Position numbers and translations under genes: made by a program. Shown in pieces: positions 21,480 through 33,199 of a stretch of DNA of 64,000 bases. The stretch's first letter is position 1, and the number at the start of each line of letters is the position of its first letter. Origin of the DNA: Anthoceros angustus (lineage: Eukaryota > Streptophyta > Anthocerotopsida > Anthocerotales > Anthocerotaceae); NCBI GenBank assembly GCA_010909165.1, contig VJWM01000222.1, positions 124,001 through 188,000 on the forward strand, given 5' to 3'. The notes under the pieces are model-generated. The model worked only from the letters and a program-made list of their open reading frames with translations. It made no database searches and was not told the origin of the DNA.

Positions 21480-22965
21480 GGGTAGGAGATGCTCTCAAAG
21501 ATATTTGTTCTTTGCAAGGGGACCTTGTGGGACTCATACTGGATCGCCAAACTTTGGCCCATTCGCAGCTTCCCGAATCACGGAGTGATGATAAGTGGGA
21601 GGAGGCAAGGAAGCGCAACCAGATCACTATGGGACATGGCGCCATAGCCGATCGCGGGACATGGCTGACACAGTTAAAATTGCCGGAGGATCGCTCATTT
21701 TGGGACATGGCTCCCACCGGACCGGGATCGTTCTGAGGCGGCGCCCCATAGTCCTCAAGCTGGATTGGTGGAGTTGCCCGGACAAGCTCATACTGGACAC
21801 CGTAGTCCCAAACTTTCACGCTCACGATACCGCCGAGGTTGCCAAGACCGGCCTGACATGGACATGGCCCCACACCGACAGCGGATCGCCCCACTGGGGA
21901 CATGGTAGTCCCAATAACCGGGATAGCCGACCGGGCCCAGGCGGGACGGGCGCCCCACATGGACCGGGACTGCCGCAGCCACCAGCCCAACGTCAAGACA
22001 CAAGAACTAAGGTACACATGCAAAGAATGTGAACTCGATGTATGCTTGCTTTTATATACTACGCTTGGTTAGGCATTTTCATTAACCAAGGACATGAAAA
22101 CATATCCTTTATTTTGATTGGCCCATAGTCCAAGGATTCATTTCTTTAAATACTAGTTATAGGAAATAGATCCGTTATGAACGGATAACTAGGTAGGCTA
22201 GAAAAGCCACTTAGTTTAGGTGTGAAACCAAACCGACCCAAACCCAAACAAGGCACCGATCAACGTGGGAGGAGCACCACCAAGCGTGAGGGTTGCTTGC
22301 ATCATGGCGCAAACATCAGCTGGGAATCGAGCCGGGCGGAGCGTGGAGATGATGGCGAGCGGAATGAGGACCGTGGGGCAAGGAATGAGGGTAGTCTTCA
22401 AATCGCCTCGAGCCACTGTTAGGGAGGAAAGCACTTTGTGAACCCTTGCAACTGGAAATCCAAGATCGATTAGATCTGGTGTTTTTGCTCAGCCTTCCTA
22501 CAAGGCGGCTCGAAGTTCTCAACAAGAAACTCGGCTGGCCAAGAAATCTTCAAGAAATCTCGTGATTCTCGCCATTGCGGATCCTTTTAGGAGCAGTATG
22601 CTCCCAAAGATATTTTGTTCTTTGCAAGGGGACCTTTGTATGACTCATACTGGACTGCAAACTTTGGCCCCATTCAAAGCAGAGCCCCGACACGGAGTGA
22701 CGATAAGTGGCTGGCAGGGTGGCAGCTGCAATTGGACTGCCCCAGATGGGACATGGTGGCCCCATAGCGATCGGGGACCCCATTGGGACAAGGCAGCCTC
22801 AAATGGGATCGCCGGACTGCCCCAGCTTTGGGACATGGCCCACATGGGATCGCCAGATCGTCCTATGGGACAAGGCACCCATAGTCCTCATTAAGATTGG
22901 TGGAGTTGCCCCGGACAAGCATACTGGGACACCGTAGTCCCAAACTTTTCACGCTCACGACAAGA
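21480..22965 (+). mobile_element. Element II 3' end / LTR-like region with GGGACATGG motifs
   Basis: A core at about 21990-22560 is shared with the 5' end of the copy at 41990-42560 and with antisense 61200-61690, as expected for an LTR. A second, internal direct repeat is present: 21488-21835 (ATATTTGTTCTTTGCAAGG ... GTAGTCCCAAACTTT) is repeated, diverged, at 22597-22960. GGGACATGG occurs at least six times (near 21631, 21656, 21700, 21898, 22747, 22830). Exact LTR ends cannot be set. Open stretches over this region on both strands are low-complexity shadows. Confidence 0.6.
22050..22059 (+). promoter_or_regulatory. Candidate TATA box of element II LTR
   Basis: TTTTATATAC lies in GCTTGCTTTTATATACTACG. 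The position is conserved in the diverged copy (TTTTATAAACC near 42059) and in antisense near 61619-61627 (TATATAAAA). An AT-rich segment with CCTTTATTTTGATTGGCCCA, containing a CCAAT-like inverse ATTGG, lies about 60 bp downstream. Promoter function is inferred from position only. Confidence 0.45.
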
Positions 22966-23132
22966 AGGGCATGGGTGTGGAAACCCATGACGCCTCCCGC
23001 CTCCTCCACATTGGGCCCTCCCACCGGTGGGTGTTGTCAAGTTGAACAGTGCACCGCCTTGTCCCCTCGTAGGCATAGGGAGCCGTGAAAGCTCACTAGG
23101 TGGAAGGGTCGCCGCCCGCCCCGCATGTTGGT
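22966..23132 (-). pseudogene. Antisense element II inter-domain tail
   Basis: On the minus strand this matches the segment at about 18180-18310 (CCCAATGTGGAGGAG and GGGTTTCCACACCCATGCC), joined to the LTR-like sequence at about 22965. The same join, in the opposite orientation, is at about 60720. The right edge at 23132 switches to antisense element I integrase. Confidence 0.7.
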
Positions 23133-24664
23133 CCAAGAGAAGTGTGTCTTCACGCGCCATACGCCTTATCTATTCCGAGATGTCCGAGATGGGAGAATCA
23201 AATCGTGCATGATTCCCCGCTAAGTTCCATCATGTGTCCTCGATAACCAACCGCCACGGTAAACGCACGATCCTTCGTGGTTTGCATAGGCTAACTCCAC
23301 GTGCATCCTCGGACTAACCGGTCGATATGGTTTGCGTAGATCATCCGAATCGCATCACAATCACCGGATGGTTTCATCGTGATTTCATCGTGGTCCGGCC
23401 TCTCCGAGAGCATCCGCAATCTGAGGCCGAGCTCGCGAGGTACTTGATTTCGTCAAAGTCTCCGCCAAGTACTCGCCAGTGCCTAGCGTTGAGATTTGCC
23501 GCTGAAGAAGTGTTGAAGCGAATGGTGTGGTGAACTACAAACCTCTCCCGAGGAGGTAGTGGCGCCACACTTTCGTGGCATGGACGATCGCAAACATCTC
23601 CTTGTGTCAGGGTAATTTAATTGTGCCTCGAGTTTGTGAGACTCGAGGCTATCACCTCCCTCCGAGACAAAGATCGCACCAATGGCACCATCCGATGCAT
23701 CTAGCGGTAGGTTCCCTGGTCGGCACCGCGAGCACCGGCCTGCTCAAGGCTACCTTCGCCTGGGGCTCGGATCCGCCTGTCACCGGAACTCCGGCCGGTG
23801 GATCGCTTGAGGGCTTCACAAAGGAAGAGCAATTTGATCAAGCTCTTGATCTCATAGAAGCCCAGCCTAGGAAGCCCCTTAGTTGGGTGATGTCCTTGAG
23901 CGCCACTCACCCAGCTGCACTTGCGAGGATCCATGCGATGCCCTTGGCACTAACGATGTGTCCAAGATATCAACTCTTCTCGCATGAAGGTACACTCCTT
24001 GCCGCCAGCTTGATGCTTCAAGAAGAGTGAATACCTTCCCGACGAGTTCGATGGTCCGCAGAGTGGATCAAGATATCATCTAGGAAGACCTCGACCCCTT
24101 GCCTAGCAAAGGGTCAAGAATGTCTTGCATGAGACATTGGAAGGTCCGGGCATTTAGAGCAACGGCATCACTACAAACTCGTAGTGACCATGCCGTGTTC
24201 TAAATGCGGTCTTGGGCTCATCCTCCTTGAGTCGAATTTGGTGAAAACGACCGCAAGTCGATTTTGGTGAACCAAGTCACCCATGCAACCGGTCCAAAAT
24301 CTCATCGATGCGGGCATCCGTAGACATTCTCGATGGTGGCCCGATTCAATCGTAGTCGATGCAGAGTCTCCACCACCGTCGGTTTCGCCACCAACAACAC
24401 GGCGCTCCATAAGGTGAGGTGCTTGGCCTCACAAACCCCTTGTCCAGAATTCATCTACCGCTTTTGATCTCCTCATTTTCCATACCGACGCGGGTATGGT
24501 TGATTTCAGTGCCGATGCCTGTGCACTAGCTCGATGGATCGGGTCTGCCTTGGTGGTAGGGCGGTGGGATCCGCAAATAACCCATCAAATTCCGCCACAG
24601 AGCCTTAAACTCTTGGTAAGAGTTCCTCCGATTGCTTCGTGCTGCCCGCGATTTCGATGTTCGG
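23133..24664 (-). pseudogene. Antisense element I: integrase, RNase H, RT, upstream part
   Basis: 23133-23204 matches 10201-10278 (integrase). 23205-23996 equals 13833-14624. The segment continues through the RT palm (FLDD region near 24090) to the fingers (DYERIESPP-like near 24360) and the RT upstream part (VRPSTSPYG equivalent near 24410). Near 24585-24664 it reaches the gag/protease-proximal segment with AATAACCCATCAAATTCCGC, then a hybrid CCCGCGATTTCG segment that mixes two element I regions. Confidence 0.75.
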
Positions 24665-25120
24665 TTTTGCCTTTGTGAGACTCGAGGCTATCACCTCCCT
24701 GCCGAGACAAAGATCGCACCAATGGCACCATCCGATGCATCCGTAGACATTCTCGATGGTGGCGATTCAATCCTCTCGTAGTCGATGCAGAGTCTCCACC
24801 ACCGTCGGTTTCGCCACCAACAACACGGCGCTCCATAAGGTGAGGTGCTTGGCCTCACAAACCCCTTGTCCAGAATTCATCTACCGCTTTTGATCTCCTC
24901 ATTTTCCATACCGACGCGGGTATGGTTGATTTCAGTGCCGATGCCTGTGCACTAGCTCGATGGATCGGGTCTGCCTTGGTGGTAGGGCGGTGGATCGCTT
25001 GAGGGCTTCGCCAAAGGAAGAGCAATTTGATCAAGCTCTTGATAAACCTCGCGATAGAAGCCCGCTAGCCCCAGGAAGCCCCTTAGTTGGGTGATGTCCT
25101 TGGGAGCGCCACCCACAGAC
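24665..25120 (-). pseudogene. RT-RNase H deletion fusion and array entry segment
   Basis: On the minus strand the RT finger block (VYG) is joined straight to the RNase H start (DASDGAIGAI) at about 24734, deleting roughly 600 bp including FLDD. The two parents share GATGC at the join. After a second pass through the RT upstream part, CGGTGGATC near 24990 joins to the RNase H-linker sequence (GGATCGCTTGAGGGCTTCGCC), which leads into the tandem array. The same arrangement is at 54890-55336. Confidence 0.75.
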
Positions 25121-26438
25121 CTTGCGAGGATCCATGCGATGCCCTTGGCACTAACGATGTGTCCAAGATACTCAACTTCTTCGCATGAAGGTACACTTGC
25201 TCCTCTTGGCCAGCAGCTTGATGCTTCAAGAAGAGTGAATACCTTCCCGACGAGTTCGATGTGGGTGGCTTGGTCCGCAGAGTGGATCAAGATATCATCT
25301 AGGAAGACCTCGACCCCTTGCCTAGCAAAGGTCAAGAATGTCTTGCGAGGATCCATGCGATGCCCTTGGCACTAATGATGTGTCCAAGATACTCAACTTC
25401 TTCGCATGAAGGTACACTTGCTCCTCTTGGCCAGCAGCTTGATGCTTCAAGAAGAGTGAATACCTTCCCGACGAGTTCGATGTGGGTGGCTTGGTCCGCA
25501 GAGTGGATCAAGATATCATCTAGGAAGACCTCGACCCCTTGCCTAGCAAAGGTCAAGAATGTCTTGCGAGGATCCATGCGATGCCCTTGGCACTAACGAT
25601 GTGTCCAAGATACTCAACTTCTCGCATGAAGGTACACTTGCTCCTCTTGGCCAGCAGCTTGATGCTTCAAGAAGAGTGAATACCTTCCCGACGAGTTCGA
25701 TGTGGGTGGCTTGGTCCGCAGAGTGGATCAAGATATCATCTAGGAAGACCTCGACCCCTTGCCTAGCAAAGGTCAAGAATGTCTTGCGAGGATCCATGCG
25801 ATGCCCTTGGCACTAACGATGTGTCCAAGATACTCAACTTCTCGCATGAAGGTACACTCCTCTTGGCCAGCAGCTTGATGCTTCAAGAAGAGTGAATACC
25901 TTCCCGACGAGTTCGATGTGGGTGGCTTGGTCCGCAGAGTGGATCAAGATATCATCTAGGAAGACCTCGACCCCTTGCCTAGCAAAGGTCAAGAATGTCT
26001 TGCGAGGATCCATGCGATGCCCTTGGCACTAACGATGTGTCCAAGATACTCAACTTCTCGCATGAAGGTACACTTGCTCCTCTTGGCCAGCAGCTTGATG
26101 CTTCAAGAAGAGTGAATACCTTCCCGACGAGTTCGATGTGGGTGGCTTGGTCCGCAGAGTGGATCAAGATATCATCTAGGAAGACCTCGACCCCTTGCCT
26201 AGCAAAGGTCAAGAATGTCTTGCGAGGATCCATGCGATGCCCTTGGCACTAATGATGTGTCCAAGATACTCAACTTCTCGCATGAAGGTACACTTGCTCC
26301 TCTTGGCCAGCAGCTTGATGCTTCAAGAAGAGTGAATACCTTCCCGACGAGTTCGATGTGGGTGGCTTGGTCCGCAGAGTGGATCAAGATATCATCTAGG
26401 AAGACCTCGACCCCTTGCCTAGCAAAGGTCAAGAATGT
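25121..26438 (-). repeat. Tandem array 1: six ~220-bp units of an RT palm fragment
   Basis: Units start with CTTGCGAGGATCCATG at 25121, 25342, 25563, 25783, 25999 and 26219; the array ends at 26438, where the sequence returns to CTTGCATGAGACATT. On the minus strand each unit encodes TFLTFARQGVEVFLDDILIH through VEYLGHI.SAKGI to DPRK, and DPRK is then fused to TFLTF of the next unit. The period of 216-221 bp is not a multiple of three, so frames shift from unit to unit and no long protein is made. Both parents have CTTGC at the junction, consistent with a microhomology-born duplication that then expanded. Confidence 0.92.
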
Positions 26439-26721
26439 CTTGCATGAGACATTGGAAGGTCGCGGGCATTTAGAAGTCAACGGCATCACTACAAACCTCT
26501 GAGGAGGTAGTGGCGCCACACTTTCGTGGCATGGACGATCGCAAACATCTCCTTGTCGGTATGTGGTAATTTAATTGTGCCCCGGAGTTTGTGAGACTCG
26601 AGGCTATCACCTCCCTTGCCGAGACAAAGATCGCACCAATGGCACCATCCGATGCATCCGTAGACATTCTCGATGGTGGCGATTCAATCCTCTCGTAGTC
26701 GATGCAGAGTCTCCACCACCG
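26439..26721 (-). pseudogene. Antisense element I RT/RNase H fragments between array and element II
   Basis: After the array the parent RT sequence resumes briefly (CATGAGACATTGGAAGG, the NVSCK block), then jumps to RNase H (GAQLNYH near 26565), to the RT-RNase H fusion near 26651, and to RT fingers (DYERI near 26695). It ends at the junction with element II gag at 26722. Confidence 0.7.
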
Positions 26722-26729
26722 GTTTCGCC

Positions 26730-27840
26730 ACCACACAATCACCAAGCATGTTTGAACAACTTTCAAGCTACTTGGCTGGACGAGGCGCTGGATTTGTATG
26801 AGGCACATCAAGTCGATTTGTCCTTCTACCATCTCCACGTGAATCGCTAAGGAGTGCAGCTTGCTTACAACGGCAAGTTGGCAACGGCCGGAGTGCCCAC
26901 CGTGCCAAGATTGCCGCTGAGCGCGCCACCGCCCAGCCCACCATCCGTGAGTCCGATTGTCACGAGGGTGGCAGCCACGGGGGTCCCGAGTTCATCCAAA
27001 CTCCCAAGTACCCAACCGTGGAGGAGTTCATGGCCATCCTCGAGAAGGCATTCACTTAAGACTCCTGAGAAAATAGCGAGCTAGCCAGTTCGCAAGAAGG
27101 GTGAGATCGTCCAGATGACCTTCGCAGCTCCGTGGCGAGGGCACGGATGTTGATCGACCAAGAGGCGAGAAGTTTCACGTTGGAGGGAGATCCATTGTTC
27201 CACTTTCAACTTGTCACCTCTTTGGTGGACAAGTATGGGGACAGACTGAACAGTCCATGAAGAAGCGGAGCGCAAGGAAATCGCCAGCGTATGCTTCTCG
27301 ACACTCCAAGGCCTTCACGCACTATCAAAGTATGTTTTCCAGCAAGGGAACACATCCGGAGGCGTGGGATCAGGGGTTTCAAGCCCATTCAGCCAGGCCA
27401 ATCAAGTCAGCAGCCGCAGCCACCTCCACAAGTGCAATCGTGGCAGCCCGGATCATTTGGCTCAAGGCAAGCTTCCGTGGAAGGTTTGCATTGTTCCCAT
27501 TGCAACAAGACTGGCCATTTGGTTACAGCATCCGAGCGCAAATATCGCAAGGACACCCACACCTTCACTGGACTCACAACAGCCACTGCGTCAAGGGCAA
27601 GGGCGATCACAATGAATGGGGCCAAGGGAGTGCGGCTAACGACAAGATTGCCGCATTGGAGGCAGCAGTGGCAGCACTTACCCGCCTAGGGAGCCCAGCT
27701 GGCAGCACCTCCACCTCCAAGCCCGCCGGACAGCCCATTTTGGCACCCTTGAGGAGGGAGAGGAGGATTATGGCCGCCACATGAGGCCTGTACTGTCCAT
27801 CGCCTTGTGGATTCCACGCCGATTAGTCCTACCCGCCACA
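26730..27840 (+). pseudogene. Element II gag, copy 2
   Basis: Same as 15010-16120, including the degenerate zinc knuckle HCSHCNKTGHLVT (near 27490-27525) without an in-frame fourth Cys, and the NDKIAALEAAVAALT coiled-coil segment near 27640. Confidence 0.75.
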
Positions 27841-28589
27841 TGGTGTAGGACTTGAAGAAGGCACATTTGGATGTTGCGGGACGCCGATCCGGCAAGAGGG
27901 CGAGGGCTGCCATGCCTAGATCCTTGCCCTGCTCCGGGCGTGGCCATCCTGCCTGGATGGATCACTGGATGGAGCGCCGAGAGCAGCCTCCACATTCGAG
28001 TCATGGGCACTGCGCAAGATCTACCACCGGACACACCTTGATCATGCAAGGTGTTGGAGACTCCTTTGATCTCCCTGCAGCTGGGCTTGGCAACATAAGT
28101 CTCCGGCTATCCCATACTCGGATCCCGGAGAGTCCCAGCCGGACACCCAATCCCACATGCATGGGGCTGCTGGGGACACCTCAGCTGCACACCACAGCTC
28201 CATGTTCAACTGCCGAGGGCCTCAAGATTGGGATTCTCCACCCCATACCGGGATAGGAGTCTCAACAGACTCATCCCATACTGGAGGGAATCTCAGCCTT
28301 GGTCCTCAGCCCCACACTGGACGACAGCAGCCCCAATGCCAAGCACCTTCATGCCCATGCCAAGGACCGCGAGGAGAAACCCATCGGGACTCTGCCCCAT
28401 ACTCGCCCGGGATTGCCGGTGGATCCCACATGGGCAGCCTCACTGACGTTTCAGTTGAGCCCACCACCATCGACCATGTTACGATGGTGGAGTGGCAGGC
28501 CACCCACAGCCATGAGGAGGGCCAGCCACTTGAGGCGATGCGCGCCTGGCCCCAAGGGAGTACTCGGAGCACCTCGCATTCAGCCCACC
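27841..28589 (+). pseudogene. Element II gag-protease linker, copy 2
   Basis: Same as 16121-16869: low-complexity Pro/Ser/His-rich sequence with recurrent CCCATACT motifs and no catalytic residue. Confidence 0.4.
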
Positions 28590-29100
28590 AATCGCATGAA
28601 TGTGCGAGTGAGCAATGCCATGGTGACAATAGGGAAGGCCATGTCACGGTGAATGGCTATGCTCCCAAGCTTGTGTTTGGACACGGGGCATGCCCGTGAT
28701 CATTGGCAAGGCTCTCGCCCAGTTGAACTTGCAGGGAACGACCGCCATTCACCCCGAACATCGTGACAGCCTCGCGCCTGTGGAACCTGTGTGGAGAGAC
28801 CGCTCACCACGCCATCACGCTCAAGCCTGACAACCACGCCATGACATTGGCCATTCATTGCCTTGTCACGACAAATGCTAACTACACATGTCCTTCTCGG
28901 ATGGAGTTTTTGTTTCCACCGCATCGTGGACAATTGACAGAGCAAGCTCACCATCGCGATTGGCGAGTGGAGGCCGCAAGCGGCGACTTTCCCTTGAATC
29001 TGCATGGCGGATTGGACCGAGTCGCCACCGCCCCAGCTACTCCAGTCCTTATGGCGACCATTCAGGCTGCCCCGGTGCTCACACACAGCCATATTTGAGT
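28590..29100 (+). pseudogene. Element II retropepsin, copy 2
   Basis: Same as 16870-17380. The LDTG active-site codons, near 28680, are out of frame with the VTVNGYAPKLV segment before them. TLAIHCLVTTNANY and MEFLFP follow. Confidence 0.7.
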
Positions 29101-30440
29101 GACATCGGAGCTTGGAGCTTGATGACTTGGATCAGGAGGCCGACCATTTGGTCACAACAGGTTTGGGAGACACTCCACCATCATTCAAGTGTCCGACCTG
29201 GTTCAGCAAGCTCTCCACGAGTGCAGCTGCAGCAATCAGCTGACAGCATCCTCCACATTGAGCAAGATGTCATCCTGGACCGCCACGGCTTCAGCATTAC
29301 CTGGAACGGTGGGCCGAGGCGGAGCTGAAGGCATTGCTGGAATGGCTTATGCGGATCAGGTCAGGCGGCACATGATCGTCAATCGCGCGGCTTCCCCAAC
29401 CGCTGTACCGCCCCGCCATTCCCTATCTCACCTTCTCTGCCCAAGACATCCAGCTAGCTCAGCCGCCACATCTGGGCCCCATCCACTTCGTGATTGCGGA
29501 TGGGAATGCCAAGGGATTTTCTCAAGCCGGCACAGGGGAGGATTACAAGATCCACGAACCGCCTTGTTTTGGGACCTTCACCGCATCTTGGTGGATGTTC
29601 AGCACTGGCCGCGCTTACTTGCCGGAGAACACCCCGCAATGGACACTCGGCCGGCAAGTTCGCTAAGACATGGCCATCATCCAGCAGCATGTGGGCACGC
29701 CCTTGCTCATGGATGCTGTCCAGTTGGCGGCTCATCGCCTGCGAAACTATTGGACCAACTGGCCCTCAACCTTTGCTAGAGTTGGTGGTCACCCGCACTA
29801 CTCGGGACCCCACTCTCAAGCTCTCCAATGTGTTGGACCTTGGCATCGCCACGGCCGTGATGTGCCGAGCTGCACCTTGCATCAAGACAACACGCCGGAC
29901 AGCCCAGACCCTTCCCACCCTAGTGAGCTTTCCGGCCCCTATGCCTGGACAAGGGCAGGTCTGCTATTCAACAGCAACACCCACCTGGGAGGAGCCCAAT
30001 GTGGAGGAGCGGGAGCGCCATGGGTTTCCACACCCATGCCACCGCTGCCCCTAAGTTACCGAGTGTCACCGCCGGCCGCCTTGGGCCGCTATGGATCTGT
30101 CACCCTCACTTGGCTCATCAGCATATGTCCGGCCTTTCAGTTGGCATTCCCGCTGAGCTCCCACCCGCCCGAGGTCCTTTTCCCACATGCTGCCGACGCC
30201 CATTTGCCCTTCCCGGATACACCACCGTCATATTGGCTTGATGTGTGGGGAGCAGTGGCATGGCCATCCCAACAGATTCTCGCATCAAGCTCGTGGACAT
30301 GGGAAGTCAACTGGGACAGAGTATGGGATCGCCCCGAGTATGGGATGCCCGAGTAGGGACTTAATTCATACCAAGACCCAAGCCTCGCTTATGTGTCGAG
30401 ACTTTGGGTCATGGGGCCCCAACTCACAACAAGTGTAAAG
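29101..30440 (+). pseudogene. Element II inter-domain region, copy 2
   Basis: Same as 17381-18720; function unknown. Three long overlapping open frames (29189-29779, 29494-30054, 29670-30356) compete and none can be chosen from the sequence. Confidence 0.4.
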
Positions 30441-31960
30441 CACGATACATGCCCTTTGCTCCAATACCGTGATCGCTTTTGCCTCCATGCGGGAATTGAA
30501 GCGAATGTGACCACCTTCCGCATCAATCTGACCAGCAAGGAGCCCATCTGTGAGGCGCAGGCTCAGCAAAACCGAGTGGGACATGGTGGATGCATGTCAA
30601 GAGTTGCTTGAAGCCGGGCTCATTCGCCCTCTAGCCCGACTATGCCGCCATGTGATGCCTCCCAAGAAGGACAAAGAACGGAATGTGGACAGAGAAGAGG
30701 ATGCGGAGACTACCGTCCTATCAACGCTGACAGCCTGTGATCGCACCCCATGCCAACGCCGGAGGAGATTTTCGACAACATTGGCAAGTCTACCTACTTC
30801 TCGATTTTGATTTAAGGCCAAGGCTTCAACCAGTGCTGCTGAAGAGGACATCAAGAAGACAGCCTTCCACGGCTCTCAGCTGTGGGAATGGCTGGTGATG
30901 CCCTTTGCTTCAAGAACGCCGTGACTTCCAGCCAGAATGGACATAGTACTTGCGGTGTTCAAGAACCTCATGTGCTACATTGATGATGTCCTGTCCACAT
31001 GAGGACTTTGAGTCTCATTTGGTGCACCGGAAGATCTGCTCAAGAGATTGGGCGCTGACATGTCACCCGCCAAGTGTGAATTTGGCATGGACACCGTGGC
31101 ATACCTTGGTCAGGGTTGTGCTCGGCGGCGTAATGCCTCATGCTGCCAAGGTACAGGCCATCTTGCAGGTGCGAGCCCACAAACCTCTCGCCTGCGAGCT
31201 TCCTCGCCTATGCAACTATTAATGAGTATACATTCGGACTTCACCGCCAAGCTGTCAATGACTTGTCGGAAGGATGTTGTTTGGGCCTGGACAGAAGACC
31301 CAGCAAGCTGACACGCTGAAACCGAGCTTGACTAAGCTCCGCATGGCTGACTTTCCAAGCCGCTTGTGGTACATACGGATGGAGCATCTTGGGCCTAGGG
31401 CTAGCCCAACAAGATGAAGATGGAAAGGAACGGGTGGTTGCGATGCTTCACGCAGCAACAATCGTGTTGAAGCCAACCATGAGCTACCAAGGGAGTGTCT
31501 AGTCACAGACAAGGGCTTTGTCATTTCAGGCCACACTGTATGGCAAGCCCTTCACGCTAGTCATCGACCATCAGCCCTCAAATGGCTGATGACCAACACC
31601 AAGTTGAGGGAAGCTTGCAAGGTGGGCCATGATCTTGCAGACTATGAATTTCAAGTGGTCAATCGAGTCACACACCAAAACGCTGGACACTCTCTCTAAT
31701 CCCAAGAGCTGCGAAGATGTTAGGCCGACAGACCAAGATGATGGAGATCCGCAGCATGTGGTGGCTGATGGTGGCTTTGACAAGCGGGTGATCGTCCCGA
31801 GTATGGGATGCCCAGCATTGAGCACATATGTCGGGGACAGAGGTCCAAGGACATCCGGGAAGACTCAAACTCTCCTATTTGTCCAAACATTTGATCAGCC
31901 ATTGAGCACGCTGAGCAAGAAAGAATTCGCCAGGCCCAAGTATCAATGGCGTGATGGGCA
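30441..31960 (+). pseudogene. Element II reverse transcriptase and RNase H, copy 2
   Basis: Same as 18721-20240. YIDD lies at 30976-30987. The RNase H start VVHTDGASW lies near 31370. All inactivating frameshifts of copy 1 are shared. Confidence 0.85.
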
Positions 31961-33050
31961 TTTGCCGAGGAGGCTGACCAATGGGCTGGAACGATTGGTG
32001 CCACCACCGATAGGGAGCAGCTGATCCGCCGAGTGCACGACATGGGCCATTTTGGAGTCAAGCGACTTACGCTTGCTCCTCCCACATTTCCATTGGCAAG
32101 GGATGTACGCCCAAGTCAAACACAGTGGCCTGCAAGGATCGACATGTGGTGAAGACCTCCTTCACCATCCGTAACCCTCACTGCACCTTTGCCTATCATG
32201 GGACCGTTCTTTAGGTGGTCTTGTGACTTGTTGGGTGAACTACCCAAGACACCACGAGGGAACGTACATTCTCGTCATGATGGAGCACTTCTCCAAGTGG
32301 GTAGAGGTGGTGGCTCACGACAAGAGCTCCAAAAGCACCGCCGTGCCTTTCTTCAAATGTGCCGAGTCGCTTTGGGAGTCGAGTGCTTGACGGATCGTGG
32401 TCCGAATTCGAGGGAATTCCAAGACCGCTAGACGCAGCTACCATCGACCATCGCAGACCAGCCGAGACCATCCTCGGGATGGCCCAACGGATGGCTGTAC
32501 CATCAAGAAGGGTCTAAGGAAGCTCGCCTTCAAATGCCAAAGAGAGTGGACTTGGCTCTTCCTTACATCGCCATGGCTACCGTATGAGTCGGCATGCCTC
32601 CTGGCACATTTCAGTCCCTACTTGCTGCTTTGGGAGGGAACCCATGCCGCCTAGCTCAATTGCCAAGCAACTCTATGAGGTAGTGGATCCGATGATCCAA
32701 AGAATTTGGGCAACATTAGTCAGGTTGCCATTGAGCGGCAAGCCATGCCGATGGCCATGGCTAATTTGAGGATTGCCCAACATCGGGACACCCTTAGATA
32801 TGCCCACACTGCAGCCGCGCCTGCACCCAAGCTCAAGAAATTTCTGTGGGACTTTGTTTACTTGCAAGTGGAGACACCTTGACACCACCACCACGACATG
32901 TGCTTAGTTCGTGAGGTCAAGGAGAATGGTGTGCTAGTGCTACAAGGATGGACGTACCACCAAGGATCACATGAAAAATTGTGCGCCTTGCCATTTGCCC
33001 AACTCGATCCAACCATTGTCACCGTGATTGGGTACCTCCGCTGATTACCC
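31961..33050 (+). pseudogene. Element II integrase, copy 2
   Basis: Same as 20241-21330. RWSCDLLGELPKTPRG lies near 32215, the LTDRG block near 32385, and the tail with CAPCHLPNLDPT near 33010 (frames mixed). Confidence 0.8.
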
Positions 33051-33199
33051 ATGCGCGACGGGAGGATGACGACTGATGTCAGGCGACCACCGCAACGGAT
33101 ACCACCTATTTTGCTTGGTACCGCCTCTCTCCGAGGTGCGTGGTACAATGTGTCGCCTCCGGCAGCCTCAAAGATTGGGCACACAAGCTTCAATGGCTG

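Larger units (their letters stand above)
15002..23132 (+). repeat. 8.1-kb direct repeat, copy 1 (element II body)
   Basis: Identical in every stretch compared to 26722-34852 at a constant offset of 11720, so no net indel occurred in 8131 bp. It contains element II from inside gag to beyond the 3' LTR-like region, plus a short antisense tail. It begins inside gag (compare the fuller copy at 41668-46728), so it has no 5' LTR or leader. The left edge abuts GTTTCGCCACC, which is element I RT sequence. Confidence 0.9.

Noticed and set aside
21448-22023. 191-codon minus-strand frame over the element II 3' region (also 33168-33743)
   Set aside because: It spans the GGGACATGG-rich non-coding region, is low in complexity and is not conserved as a frame in the 41668 or 61700 copies.
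25121-26438. Possible CRISPR-like array because of regular direct repeats
   Set aside because: The units are contiguous ~220-bp repeats without unique spacers, derived from an RT gene. No cas gene is present.
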